This document shows positions 8,499 through 16,887 of a DNA stretch of 64,000 nucleotides, piece after piece. Both the position numbers and the translations under genes were made by a program. The stretch is from Candidatus Saccharibacteria bacterium UBA2951 (GTDB lineage Bacteria; Patescibacteriota; Saccharimonadia; Saccharimonadales; Saccharimonadaceae). The DNA is taken from contig DEBR01000004.1 of NCBI GenBank assembly GCA_002348615.1, positions 1 to 64,000 on the forward strand. The letters are read 5' to 3'. Position 1 is the first letter of the stretch. Each line of letters starts with the position of its first letter. Under the pieces are notes generated by a model, which saw only the letters and a program-made list of their open reading frames with translations, made no database searches and was not told the DNA's origin.

Positions 8499-8705
8499 AT
8501 GGCAAAGAAGAACACGAAACGAAAGCTTGTTGGTCTTGTCAGTGAACTGACAGGTCACCGTACGTACTACACAACTAAAAATACTCAGAACACCCCTGAT
8601 AAGATTGAGATCAAAAAGTACGACCCAATTGCTCGTAAGCACGCGTTATATGTTGAAACCAAGAAGAACCTTGGCCGAAACGAAGTCAAAGCCCGTAAGA
8701 GCTAA
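8499..8705 (+). CDS. rpmG: 50S ribosomal protein L33, cysteine-free and extended
   Basis: 68 residues. The core GHRTYYTTKNTQNTPDKIEI and KYDPIARKHALYVETKK match L33. The two CxxC pairs of the zinc form are absent. The protein is longer than the usual 50-55 residues because of an N-terminal insert and the C-terminal tail LGRNEVKARKS. It follows directly on three tRNA genes, an arrangement often seen for rpmG. Confidence 0.88.
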   Translation: MAKKNTKRKLVGLVSELTGHRTYYTTKNTQNTPDKIEIKKYDPIARKHALYVETKKNLGRNEVKARKS

Positions 8706-8739
8706 TCTGAATCAATACGATTTTCAATCAGCCGGTATC

Positions 8740-9405
8740 CTACAGATGCCGGCTATTTTGATCAATCTGTTTCGCAAGCCAAGCGCCGTTTTGCAGCATA
8801 GTGTCGAGCAGATCAGCCGTTAGATGAGGTTTTTCGGAATACAGATAAAGCGCCTGTTCCGTGACTTCCATGACTACTCCTTTGAAGTGATCCGCGATCG
8901 TCTCGGCGATCTCCGGCGTGATCAAGCGTTCCATCACTACTGAATGCGCAGGCGTGACATACGTACTGAAATATGACGTAAAGCTAGCAGGGTATTCGTG
9001 AGTAGCACCGAGAGTAATAGCTTGGAGGGTTGGGTATTTCGTGGCGAGTAGTTCGTGGAATCCAAGGCCATGTTTTGAAGAACCAATGAAAAAATGGGGG
9101 ATGTCGGCGGATGCTTTAAGATCAAACTCCATAATATGCCAAATGTGTCGTTTGCCTGACTTCAATACATCTGAACGCTCTACGAACATAACGTCATAGG
9201 TGTCGTAGGTTCCGATACAGTAGTGGTCGTCGACATGCTTAGTACTAACAGTAAGTCCGCGCACAATATGGTGCTCGTCACTACGTTGGCTGACATATCC
9301 GAAATACACCATACCGGATCGATCAGCAAAATCAATTACCGTGCGTCGAGTAGCGTGAGTCGAAGGCAGCAGGCTACGGGGGACGATTCGGGTGAGCTTA
9401 CCCAT
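8740..9405 (-). CDS. Protein of unknown function, end of the glucan operon
   Basis: 221 residues, not recognised. It has no signal peptide or clear membrane segment. It begins MGKLTRIVPRSLLPSTHATRR and is rich in His and aromatic residues. The start at 9405 is chosen because AAAGGAAG lies 8 nt upstream; an ATG eight codons earlier lies inside the GH15 gene. It begins one base after the GH15 stop and is probably co-transcribed with the GT-GH57-GH15 genes, so a role in glucan handling is possible but only inferred from position. Confidence 0.7.
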   Translation of the reverse strand: MGKLTRIVPRSLLPSTHATRRTVIDFADRSGMVYFGYVSQRSDEHHIVRGLTVSTKHVDDHYCIGTYDTYDVMFVERSDVLKSGKRHIWHIMEFDLKASADIPHFFIGSSKHGLGFHELLATKYPTLQAITLGATHEYPASFTSYFSTYVTPAHSVVMERLITPEIAETIADHFKGVVMEVTEQALYLYSEKPHLTADLLDTMLQNGAWLAKQIDQNSRHL

Positions 9406-9406
9406 G

Positions 9407-11356
9407 CTATTTGCTTCCTTTGCGATCACTTATATCTAGCAGTGTGGCCATATACTCCGCGTGAGTCCAGACCAAAGGGGAAACTGATACGGATACGCCA
9501 GTGTCCGGGTCAAATTGTTCGCCGAGCATACCAGATTCGTCTGCCATTGAGTGGACCCAGCTAACGATTTCGTCCGCCAACATATCGTCTCCTGTTTCGT
9601 TAGCGTATTGTGCGGCCCATAGTGATGGGATGAACCAGGGGTTGCCCACTGAGTCTGGACGAGTGCGATGGTAGTTATCATGTTCGTACCTGGGCAAGCC
9701 GTAGCCGTGCTTACCGAGTTTAAAAGTACTTCGAAGCGTTTCAAAGCTATTTTTTACTTCGTCACTATCAAGACTGAATAAGCCAAACATGAATGCCCCG
9801 AAAAAGCTTGAGTTGTCAATTGTTTCGTCGTACCCAATTCGTCCGTCTTCGCAACGTATGCCTTTATAAAAAACTTGGCGAGACCTGTTATATAGGTGTT
9901 TATGTGCGGCCTGCTGAATATCATCGGCAGCCGAACGCCATTTGACGGCAGAATCGGAATCTTCCGCTGTCTCCGCCAGCTCTGCAGCGGCCAGCAACGC
10001 GCCATACACGACTGCGGTGGTATATGTCGTCGTCATGAAATTTTCTTCCCACAGGTCGTACGACGGTTTAGGCAAGCAGGTTGACTCGTCAATATAATCG
10101 GCCAAAAAATCTGCCATTTTTTTGATAAAGCTGTCATAAAATTCTGTCAGCAGTTTCGAGTCCTTCTGAACACCATAGAATTGACTGAACATGAATAGCG
10201 TCAGCGCGGTTTCGTCTTCTTGAATCGGTGGAGCACTGACATCTCCATGTACATACGGGTGCCAACTTGAGCCTAGTGAGCCGTCCGCGAGGTATTTATG
10301 CATTAGGTAACCGGATTGGTGAAGTGCCCGCCGGCAAAACTCGAAAAACCGCAAGGGTTCGGACGTATAACCAAGCCGAATTAAGGGCCATAATGCGAAA
10401 GCACCGTCACGTGGCCAACAATATGCATAGGCGTCGCGCGCGTAGTTAAGCATGGACGTGTCGGTGGTTGCGATTACCGCCCCCCGCTTATCGATATTGG
10501 CCTTTACAACCATGGCGCTGTGTATGAACGATTCTCGTAGCTCAGGAGCCATGACCTTACTGGCCAATCTGACCGGTTCCAGCCATTCGTACCACCATTC
10601 GGCAGTTGAGCGTATGAAATGTTCCGGACCGTGTTCTTGCACTGATTTATGTATATAAAGAGCCTCTCGTATTGAAGTCCCTGCGGCAATCCAATAATGT
10701 ACACGTGAGGAATCATGAGCAGCTATGTTCATAGAGAAACGTATTATAGAATCGACGCGCCCATGCTCGACGTTACTACCACTTAATTCACCGTCATCAG
10801 CGTCACGGTAGGTACCCTCGCGGCCCTCGATACCGAATATACCTACGGAATGCTGGTCAAACGGCTCACCTGAAGCATACTCCCCGGCAATGACGAACGC
10901 CCGCCTTCCGCGGTAATGAAGTAGCGCGTTACTGTCAGGTAGGTACTGCGCGGTGTCGGTGTTGCTGCGAGAATCGCCGATTGCGAAGGCCTGGTGCATG
11001 AACAGGCGTATATTACGCTCCTGGTCTGCGGTGTTAATGACGTGTACATTACGAATAAATACGCTGACCGAGGTGTCAATGACATCGTCGAACTCTAAAA
11101 TAATACCGATTGCGGGGTTATGCGCCCGCGTATGCCCGATCAACGCCCCCGTCGCCGTGCGCATACGGACGTGCCACGTGCCGTCGTCAAGCCATGATAT
11201 CTTTCCGTCGACCCAGACGCCCACTTTATGGCGCAGGTTGGAACCGGCGCTATGGTTTTCAAAACCGACGTAAGGAAAATAGAAATCATGTACCAAACCG
11301 AACTGGTTAAGTCCGACGTGCAGTTCTCCGTTGGACAGTAGTATCGGTCTGCCCAT
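9407..11356 (-). CDS. GH15 family glucoamylase-like glycoside hydrolase
   Basis: 649 residues. An N-terminal beta-sandwich domain (MGRPILLSNGELHVGLNQFG onward, about residues 1-260) is followed by an (alpha/alpha)6 barrel with the GH15 signatures YCWPRDGAFA, DLWEENF (general acid Glu) and PLVWTHAEY (general base Glu). GH15 enzymes release glucose from the non-reducing ends of alpha-glucans, and some act on trehalose. No signal peptide is seen, so the enzyme is cytosolic and would act on stored glucan or trehalose. The start overlaps the GH57 stop as TGATG. Confidence 0.9.
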   Translation of the reverse strand: MGRPILLSNGELHVGLNQFGLVHDFYFPYVGFENHSAGSNLRHKVGVWVDGKISWLDDGTWHVRMRTATGALIGHTRAHNPAIGIILEFDDVIDTSVSVFIRNVHVINTADQERNIRLFMHQAFAIGDSRSNTDTAQYLPDSNALLHYRGRRAFVIAGEYASGEPFDQHSVGIFGIEGREGTYRDADDGELSGSNVEHGRVDSIIRFSMNIAAHDSSRVHYWIAAGTSIREALYIHKSVQEHGPEHFIRSTAEWWYEWLEPVRLASKVMAPELRESFIHSAMVVKANIDKRGAVIATTDTSMLNYARDAYAYCWPRDGAFALWPLIRLGYTSEPLRFFEFCRRALHQSGYLMHKYLADGSLGSSWHPYVHGDVSAPPIQEDETALTLFMFSQFYGVQKDSKLLTEFYDSFIKKMADFLADYIDESTCLPKPSYDLWEENFMTTTYTTAVVYGALLAAAELAETAEDSDSAVKWRSAADDIQQAAHKHLYNRSRQVFYKGIRCEDGRIGYDETIDNSSFFGAFMFGLFSLDSDEVKNSFETLRSTFKLGKHGYGLPRYEHDNYHRTRPDSVGNPWFIPSLWAAQYANETGDDMLADEIVSWVHSMADESGMLGEQFDPDTGVSVSVSPLVWTHAEYMATLLDISDRKGSK

Positions 11357-12582
11357 CAGAAGCCTCCGTGTGAGCTGGAATGGTACGCCATCAAGCGGTA
11401 GCGAAGGTCGCGGACGGTGTTCATGAGATAAAGGAATGCGTCGTATGGCGAATCGTACGGACTGAAATAGGCATGCACGTCGCCGTCTTTGAACCATTTC
11501 GTGCACATATAGTAAACATGGTCAGATGTCTGCAGTTTTCGCCAGTCGGAAATAAGAAGCATATCACCGGACCGGATGATATCATGTTCAAGATTGTACA
11601 GATACCGCATGAATTCCTGCTGCATACCATTACCAAGCCAAGCTGTCAGGTCCCGCTCGGTGTCAGCCCAAGTTACGGTGTAGGGCATAGATACTTCACC
11701 ACTTGGTTCAAACGTTTCGGCTGCCTGGGTGACGGTGTAGAAGACTACGTCACCGCGGTTGGCCCAACGGCCGACTAGATCACCGAAGAAGTCGAAGATA
11801 CCGGTGTCTTCCCACTGGTGTTCACCGAATGTTTCATAGTCCATGAACAGATTGATCGTGTCGCCATCTTCAAGCGCTGCATTAAGCCATTGCTCGTAGG
11901 AATCGGCATGGAGCGGCCATTGCTCCCATGCTTTGTTGCCGAATCGAAACGCTACGTCATCACTTAGGCGGTAGTTCTTTGTAAGTAAACGAATGGTTTC
12001 TGTCCCGACTGGCCGGTAGACGGCATTCGGCGTACGACCACCCAAGACAGGGTCCCATCCTTCGGCAAGTACCGCTTTGTAGCCAGCTTGGTCAGCCCAA
12101 GCTGCGAGTTCGTCATTATACGCGAGCTCCGTATTACGAAACGCCGTCGGGGTGACGCCGAATACGCGTTCGACCATTTCGCGGTGCTGTGCGACCTGGC
12201 GTTCAAATTCCGGGCGTGAATAAAAGAAAGCCAGTGAATGGTAATACGTTTCAGATACGATTTCCACCCGTCCGGTCCTGACCAGTTCTTTGAAATCTTC
12301 AAGCACATCAGGCGCGAATGCTTCGGCCTGCTCTACGAATGTTCCGGTTATACTGAGGGACAGCTTGAAGTCGTCGTGCTCGTTCAGCAGCTTCTTTAGC
12401 AGCCGGTTCATTGGGCGATATGATTTTTCAGCGACTTTTTCAAAAACGCGCCGATTGTTGCGGTCATCAGCGTTATTGCCATCAAAGTAGTCGTGGTGTT
12501 GGGCGGTATCGAATACCGAGTAGTCGCGGACACGCCATGGCTGATGGACGTGTAGGTAAAGCGTTACGCCTTTTTTACTCAT
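11356..12582 (-). CDS. GH57 family alpha-amylase-like glycoside hydrolase
   Basis: 408 residues. The GH57 motifs are present: HVHQPWR (residues 11-17), FRNTELAYND with the nucleophile Glu152, and NLFMDYETFGEHQ with the general acid Asp248. The family includes alpha-amylases, 4-alpha-glucanotransferases and branching enzymes; the size (about 400 residues) fits the alpha-amylase group. No export signal is present. The ATG at 12582 overlaps the upstream glycosyltransferase stop (ATGA), so the two are coupled. Confidence 0.92.
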   Translation of the reverse strand: MSKKGVTLYLHVHQPWRVRDYSVFDTAQHHDYFDGNNADDRNNRRVFEKVAEKSYRPMNRLLKKLLNEHDDFKLSLSITGTFVEQAEAFAPDVLEDFKELVRTGRVEIVSETYYHSLAFFYSRPEFERQVAQHREMVERVFGVTPTAFRNTELAYNDELAAWADQAGYKAVLAEGWDPVLGGRTPNAVYRPVGTETIRLLTKNYRLSDDVAFRFGNKAWEQWPLHADSYEQWLNAALEDGDTINLFMDYETFGEHQWEDTGIFDFFGDLVGRWANRGDVVFYTVTQAAETFEPSGEVSMPYTVTWADTERDLTAWLGNGMQQEFMRYLYNLEHDIIRSGDMLLISDWRKLQTSDHVYYMCTKWFKDGDVHAYFSPYDSPYDAFLYLMNTVRDLRYRLMAYHSSSHGGF

Positions 12583-13796
12583 GCGGCCACTCCATGCAGC
12601 AGTCGTCGGTAAAGTGCCAAGCAGCGCATGGCGACGTCGTCCCACGACAGGCGAGTGTATTCACGCTTTATATTCCTTTTAAGCTCACTTTTTAGGCCTT
12701 CAGATGCCGCGATGGCAATCATTTGGTCAGCTAAGCGGTCGATATCCCAAAAATCATAGCGAAAAATGTGTGACAGCACTTCGCCCACGCCCGATTGTTT
12801 GGAAATTATCAGCGCGTTGTCGTGATGTGCGGCTTCAAGGGCGGTGAGTCCGAACGGTTCCGAAACCGAGCTCATGACAAAGATGTCGGCAACGGTATAC
12901 GCGTCACGCCAGCGCTGGCCACGTACAAAACCGGTAAAGAACACTTTGTCTGCAATACCTAAGTCAGCGCTAAGTCGTAACAGTTCGTCGCGCTGTTCGC
13001 CGTCGCCTGCAAGCAGGAACACCAGTCTATCGTACCGCTCCGACGCGCGTGCTGCCGCGCGCATGAAGTGGATCAAACCCTTTTGAACGGTGAATCGGGT
13101 GATCGTCGCTGCGACCGTGTAGCCTTCAGCTTTTAAATATTCAAGGTACTTGTACGTCTGGTCGTCATAGTTGTAACCATCCATAACTGAGGCATCGAAC
13201 GCGTTATGCATAACCTCGACCTTATCAGCTGGAATCCGGTAGCGATGTACGATTAGGCCCTTCGTAATCTCAGACACGGCTATGATTCGATCGGCCATCA
13301 GAAGGCCCTGTTCTTCAATTTCGTGGACGAGCGGGTTGCCGTACCCACCGGCCCGGTCAAACTCGGTCGCATGGACATGGACGATAAGCGGCGCTCCGGT
13401 AATTTCCTTTGCTTTGATGCCGGCTTCAATCGTTAACCAATCGTGAGCGTGGATGGCGTCCGGCCGATTATCCCTGACGTGTGATTCAACGAATTCGATG
13501 TATTTGGCTTGAACATCCCGAATATCGTGCAACCCTTCGCCAGGTTTACGGTGCAATGCGTCAGTGATCGACCCAGAGGCGTCGTACGCGCCAAGACCGT
13601 TTCGTTCAAGTGGTCCAAGCTTCGTGGCGGCATGTATCCGCATAAAGGATGTATCAGGATGTTCTGCCGAGTAGGGCAGAACGAAGTCGATAGAAGAACC
13701 GGCCAGTGCCAACGCCTTGCTCATGTAATAACAAGCGACGCCGAGTCCACCACTGTTGTGCGGCGGAAGCTCCCACCCAAGCATCAGTATGTTCAT
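12579..13796 (-). CDS. Glycogen/starch synthase-like glycosyltransferase (GT4/GT5 type)
   Basis: 405 residues of GT-B fold. The N-terminus MNILMLGWELPPHNSGGLGV corresponds to the KxGGL sugar-nucleotide loop of glycogen synthases. DAIHAHDWLT is the typical W-containing HDW motif, and SVSEPFGLTALEA is the C-terminal E-x7-E motif. Its operon partners GH57 and GH15 suggest it builds an alpha-glucan. The start at 13796 is preferred for its GGAGAG site; a GTG six codons upstream is possible. Confidence 0.88.
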   Translation of the reverse strand: MNILMLGWELPPHNSGGLGVACYYMSKALALAGSSIDFVLPYSAEHPDTSFMRIHAATKLGPLERNGLGAYDASGSITDALHRKPGEGLHDIRDVQAKYIEFVESHVRDNRPDAIHAHDWLTIEAGIKAKEITGAPLIVHVHATEFDRAGGYGNPLVHEIEEQGLLMADRIIAVSEITKGLIVHRYRIPADKVEVMHNAFDASVMDGYNYDDQTYKYLEYLKAEGYTVAATITRFTVQKGLIHFMRAAARASERYDRLVFLLAGDGEQRDELLRLSADLGIADKVFFTGFVRGQRWRDAYTVADIFVMSSVSEPFGLTALEAAHHDNALIISKQSGVGEVLSHIFRYDFWDIDRLADQMIAIAASEGLKSELKRNIKREYTRLSWDDVAMRCLALYRRLLHGVAA

Positions 13797-13923
13797 TACG
13801 CTCTCCGAGTACACCTTGTGGTGGTACGGCGGCCCCCTCTACGATTAATCTTGTCAGTATTATAGCTTTGAGCTTATGTTTTTTTCAAGGGGTATCGTCA
13901 CTTTGAATCTCGAGTGAATTTGA

Positions 13924-13929
13924 TACAAT
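13924..13929 (+). promoter_or_regulatory. -10 box of the MscS gene (leaderless layout)
   Basis: TACAAT ends 7 nt before the ATG at 13937. The region 13797-13936 is the divergent gap to the glycosyltransferase operon and holds nothing else that I recognise. Confidence 0.55.
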
Positions 13930-13936
13930 AAAAGGA

Positions 13937-14890
13937 ATGAACGATCAATTCTTCGAGCGGGCAGGCCGTGAACTGTCCAACTTCTTCACGACGGGTAACC
14001 CCTACAGGTCGCTACTGATACTCATCGCGTCGCTCCTTATCAGTTATTGGCTGAGCCGATTCGTGGCACAATTTATCGTGTTTATTGCCCAAAAAGTCGC
14101 GGTGCGGTCTGATAATGAGTCAGATATTACCAAGTCCATCCGATTACGACAGGTAGAAACGTACCTAGGCGTAGCAGTCGCGATTGTTCGGGTGGTTATA
14201 GTGGCCGTCGTAGCCTACATCGCTTGGCGAATTTTGAGTCCGGTTGAGAGCAAGGCGATAGGTGGCAGTGGGGCTGCCGCAATTGGAGCCAGCGCCGTAT
14301 TTATCGTGGTAGCAAGTCAGACGATTGGTCCGCTCCTTCGTGACATTACCGCCGGTGCGACAATCATAATTGAGCAGTGGTTTAAGGTGGGGGACTACAT
14401 TAAGGTCGAATCATTTTGGAACGTAACCGGCGTTGTAGAACGCCTTACGCTGCGTTCCACAAAATTGCGAAGCCTTAGTGGTGAAGTTGTGTGGATTCAT
14501 AATCAAAAAATCGACGCCGTACACGTAACGCCGAACGGTGTTCGTACCCTTGCTGTCGACGTGCTTGTAAATGACAAAGAGATTGGCGAAAAGCTGGTCC
14601 GGAACGTCATTGGGCGGCTTCCCACCGGCCCTATGATGATCGCTGAACGCCTGCGTATCGTAGAAACGGCAAAATGGAGCGATGAACTTTGGATGATGAC
14701 GGTGCAGGGCAAGACCGTGCCCGGTCGCGAATGGCTGATTGAAAACTACTTCGTGTCAGAGCTTCAAAAAGAAAACTCCCGTGTTCAAAAGAAGAACCGT
14801 GCCATGGTCTCCGACCCGATCGTACGCTATGCCGACCCAGTGACGGAGCGCCGGTTCCGTCGCGCCGTCCGCGTGCAGCAACAGAAGTAG
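13937..14890 (+). CDS. MscS family small-conductance mechanosensitive channel
   Basis: 317 residues. Three hydrophobic segments (about residues 22-45, 74-98 and 105-135) end in a Gly/Ala-rich pore helix (GGSGAAAIGASAVFIVVASQ). The beta domain follows with IEQWFKVGDYIKVESFWNVTGVVERLTLRSTKLR, the MscS consensus. Such channels open when membrane tension rises and release solutes, which fits a cell that makes trehalose. The transmembrane part is shorter than in long MscK-type proteins. Confidence 0.92.
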   Translation: MNDQFFERAGRELSNFFTTGNPYRSLLILIASLLISYWLSRFVAQFIVFIAQKVAVRSDNESDITKSIRLRQVETYLGVAVAIVRVVIVAVVAYIAWRILSPVESKAIGGSGAAAIGASAVFIVVASQTIGPLLRDITAGATIIIEQWFKVGDYIKVESFWNVTGVVERLTLRSTKLRSLSGEVVWIHNQKIDAVHVTPNGVRTLAVDVLVNDKEIGEKLVRNVIGRLPTGPMMIAERLRIVETAKWSDELWMMTVQGKTVPGREWLIENYFVSELQKENSRVQKKNRAMVSDPIVRYADPVTERRFRRAVRVQQQK

Positions 14891-14936
14891 AATCCATCGG
14901 CTATATCTGTTACAATCTATCAACGTACAGCACTAT

Positions 14937-15011
14937 AGGGGCATAGTACAACGGCTAGTATATGGGTCTCCAAAACCTAGGATCGTGGTTCGATTCCACG
15001 TGCCCCTGCCA
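14937..15011 (+). tRNA. tRNA-Trp (anticodon CCA)
   Basis: The acceptor stem is AGGGGCA/TGCCCCT, the anticodon loop CTCCAAA gives CCA, the T-arm is CGTGGTTCGATTCCACG, the discriminator base is G and the 3' CCA is encoded. The anticodon CCA is consistent with TGA being a stop here. Confidence 0.95.
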
Positions 15012-15045
15012 AGAAAAATGAGTCACATTTGTGGCTCATTTTTCT
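15012..15045 (+). terminator. Intrinsic terminator after tRNA-Trp
   Basis: AGAAAAATGAGTCAC and GTGGCTCATTTTTCT pair around an ATTT loop and end in T-rich sequence. It is nearly symmetric and may work in both directions. Confidence 0.85.
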
Positions 15046-15063
15046 TGATTAGACATCGTGAAC

Positions 15064-15160
15064 CGAACCATATCGACTCAGTCGATTGGTTCGCGTACTG
15101 TCAAATCTCTGATTTGCACAGTATCTAGCCGATGGTGGCGCTAGAATAGCGCTATCATCG
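15064..15160 (+). ncRNA. Candidate structured RNA: three consecutive hairpins
   Basis: Three stems follow one another. Stem 1 pairs CGAACCA (15064-15070) and ATCGAC (15072-15077) with GTCGAT (15081-15086) and TGGTTCG (15087-15093). Stem 2 pairs TACTGT (15096-15101) and AAATC (15103-15107) with GATTT (15111-15115) and ACAGTA (15118-15123). Stem 3 pairs CGATGGTGGCGCT (15130-15142) with AGCGCTATCATCG (15148-15160), using two G-U pairs that are only possible in the plus-strand RNA. None has a T run after it. The block lies between tRNA-Trp and a small membrane protein gene. It could be an ncRNA or a leader. The family is not recognised. Confidence 0.45.
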
Positions 15161-15217
15161 AAGCGTCGGACACGTGCCTGCGTCTCTTGCATAGAGATTA
15201 TCTGATACTATGAAGCC

Positions 15218-15676
15218 ATGAAAAATGTCCAAAAGTGGAAAATAATACGACCACCGTTACATCGTAATTTTCAGGTTCCTACTCGCAGGGAACTCCTAGG
15301 TGTAGTCAGGGGCGATTCAGTCAAACTCATTTTTGAGGACGATAATGGTGATGGTGAACGAATGTGGGTGACAGTCACCGATTGCTCAAATATAGACCAG
15401 TGGGAGGGAACCCTTGATAATGATCCTATAGGGCACTATACCTCTCCGAAGCTGAAGTATAAAACTAAGCTCAAGTTTCATCCATATAATGTTATCGACA
15501 TATGGCCCGCTGAGACAGCCAGTGAAATACCCTCTTTTGAACCTGAACCTATACCTCCAGATGCTACGGAAAATCGCACGAGCATTCCATGGTATAAGCA
15601 GCCTCAGTACCTGGTTCCAATTGGCATTGGTCTGCTTGGTGCATTTACTACGATCGTCGCAGCTTTTATAGGTTAG
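15218..15676 (+). CDS. Tail-anchored small protein, DUF2314-like soluble domain
   Basis: 152 residues. The soluble part (about 25-95) has GDSVKLIFEDDN, MWVTVTDC, GTLDNDP and FHPYNVIDIW, resembling the small beta-barrel domain known as DUF2314, a match I hold with modest confidence. A Pro/Glu-rich linker follows, then a single hydrophobic segment at the very C-terminus (about 133-151), so it is probably a tail-anchored membrane protein facing the cytosol. Codon use is more A+T-rich than its neighbours, which may indicate transfer. A TACTAT-like -10 lies 6 nt before the ATG. Confidence 0.65.
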   Translation: MKNVQKWKIIRPPLHRNFQVPTRRELLGVVRGDSVKLIFEDDNGDGERMWVTVTDCSNIDQWEGTLDNDPIGHYTSPKLKYKTKLKFHPYNVIDIWPAETASEIPSFEPEPIPPDATENRTSIPWYKQPQYLVPIGIGLLGAFTTIVAAFIG

Positions 15677-15792
15677 AGGCTAAATCCAGCAGCCAATCCT
15701 AGACACTCAAAAGTAATTAAGCGCTTAGATTAGCAATTGACTTTCTCGCATTTCTGCATTATTCTTCACATTTTTCAGGCACACCGCAGAGT

Positions 15793-15798
15793 ATAATC
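15793..15798 (+). promoter_or_regulatory. -10 box of the DUF6766 gene
   Basis: TATAAT, with a leader of about 40 nt containing a small hairpin (TCCGC...GCGGA) and the site GGGAGGT before the ATG at 15842. The stretch 15677-15790 holds nothing else recognised. Confidence 0.55.
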
Positions 15799-15841
15799 GC
15801 CGTACGATCCGCGATTTTGCGGACAGCTACGGGAGGTAGAT

Positions 15842-16507
15842 ATGTCGTTCAAACGTATGGTCCATAACAATAGCCTTGTAATTACACTGTTCGGTATTTT
15901 TTTCGCCACGATTATCGGCATGAGTATTGCCGGGTGGGTCAACAATAACGAAACGCTTGCAGCGCACTCGCAGCCGACCGAAACGTACATTGAATTCATT
16001 GCGAGCGGTGAATTTATTGAGGGTGTCTTTGAAAACTGGGAGAGTGAGTTTTTACAGATGTGGGCGCTTATCATACTGACTGTCTTTTTGCGACAAAAAG
16101 GATCAGCGGATTCGAAGCCGATTCGGGGTAAGACTCCGCAAGATACCCGTCCGCGATACAGGCTGTCGAACGCAGAGGATTGGACCCACAGACTCACTGC
16201 CGTACGTCATACGGTATATAGCCATTCTTTAGGACTTGCGATGCTCGCGTTGTTCATACTATCTTTCAGCCTGCACGCGGCAGGGGGAACAGCTGCTTAC
16301 AATGAAGAGAACGTGGCGCATGGCGAGGACAAAGTTTCTGTCGGCACTTATGTTACCACGCCACGGTTCTGGTATGAATCACTTCAGAACTGGCAAAGCG
16401 AGTTCCTAGCGGTCGGCACACTACTGGTGCTATCAATCAAGCTACGTGAACGTGGTTCACCGCAGTCAAAACCTGTCGGTGCTCGATATGACCATGAAAC
16501 AGGGTAG
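15842..16507 (+). CDS. DUF6766 family membrane protein
   Basis: 221 residues with an internal duplication. Each half has a hydrophobic helix (about 12-32 and 120-145) and the family motif NWESEFLQ...LRQKGSADSKP (first copy) and NWQSEFLAV...LRERGSPQSKP (second copy). It is an integral membrane protein of unknown function, common in actinobacteria and proteobacteria. A strong GGGAGGT site precedes the ATG. Confidence 0.85.
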   Translation: MSFKRMVHNNSLVITLFGIFFATIIGMSIAGWVNNNETLAAHSQPTETYIEFIASGEFIEGVFENWESEFLQMWALIILTVFLRQKGSADSKPIRGKTPQDTRPRYRLSNAEDWTHRLTAVRHTVYSHSLGLAMLALFILSFSLHAAGGTAAYNEENVAHGEDKVSVGTYVTTPRFWYESLQNWQSEFLAVGTLLVLSIKLRERGSPQSKPVGARYDHETG

Positions 16508-16509
16508 TC

Positions 16510-16698
16510 CTACTGGCCCGTCGTTGGCTGTACGTTCGTACCGCCGCCAGATGAACCGCTACCAAACATACCGAAGTCGCCGCTCATGAAGAACAATGCG
16601 ACAAGAACTAGAATGACGACCAACGCGACGATCCATCCGAACGAGCTGTGATCTTTATTACCTTCAACCACTACGGTTTCACGTTTTTCTTCAACCAT
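16510..16698 (-). CDS. Small single-pass membrane protein
   Basis: 62 residues. A charged N-terminus (MVEEKRETVVVEG), one transmembrane helix (about 20-38) and a Gly/Ser-rich exterior tail (MFGSGSSGGGTNVQPT) are visible. The start at 16698 is fixed by AAGGAGGAAT just upstream. It converges on the DUF6766 gene with a 2-nt gap. Function unknown. Confidence 0.75.
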   Translation of the reverse strand: MVEEKRETVVVEGNKDHSSFGWIVALVVILVLVALFFMSGDFGMFGSGSSGGGTNVQPTTGQ

Positions 16699-16830
16699 AT
16701 TCCTCCTTGTTAGGTGACAGACCCATGGTATATTCATTGGTCGCCGCGCAAAGTGAAGAATATTACAAATATATTGAATCCTTCGCTCAGCGAAATTTCA
16801 GTTTTCATACCTATACTAGTGTGAAAGTAG

Positions 16831-16860
16831 TTGTACATGCCACTACGGAAGTGGTATAAT
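16831..16860 (+). promoter_or_regulatory. Promoter of the gene at 16888
   Basis: TTGTAC (-35) and TATAAT (16855-16860) are separated by 18 nt. The start at 16888 has GGAGGA 7 nt upstream. An ATG lying on the -35 box is therefore not the real start. Confidence 0.65.
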
Positions 16861-16887
16861 ACAAACACAAGATCGGAGGACGCTGAC

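Noticed and set aside
11357..11506. 50 extra N-terminal codons for the GH15 protein
   Set aside because: They lie inside the GH57 gene, look like random Arg-rich sequence, and the TGATG overlap start matches the family N-terminus.
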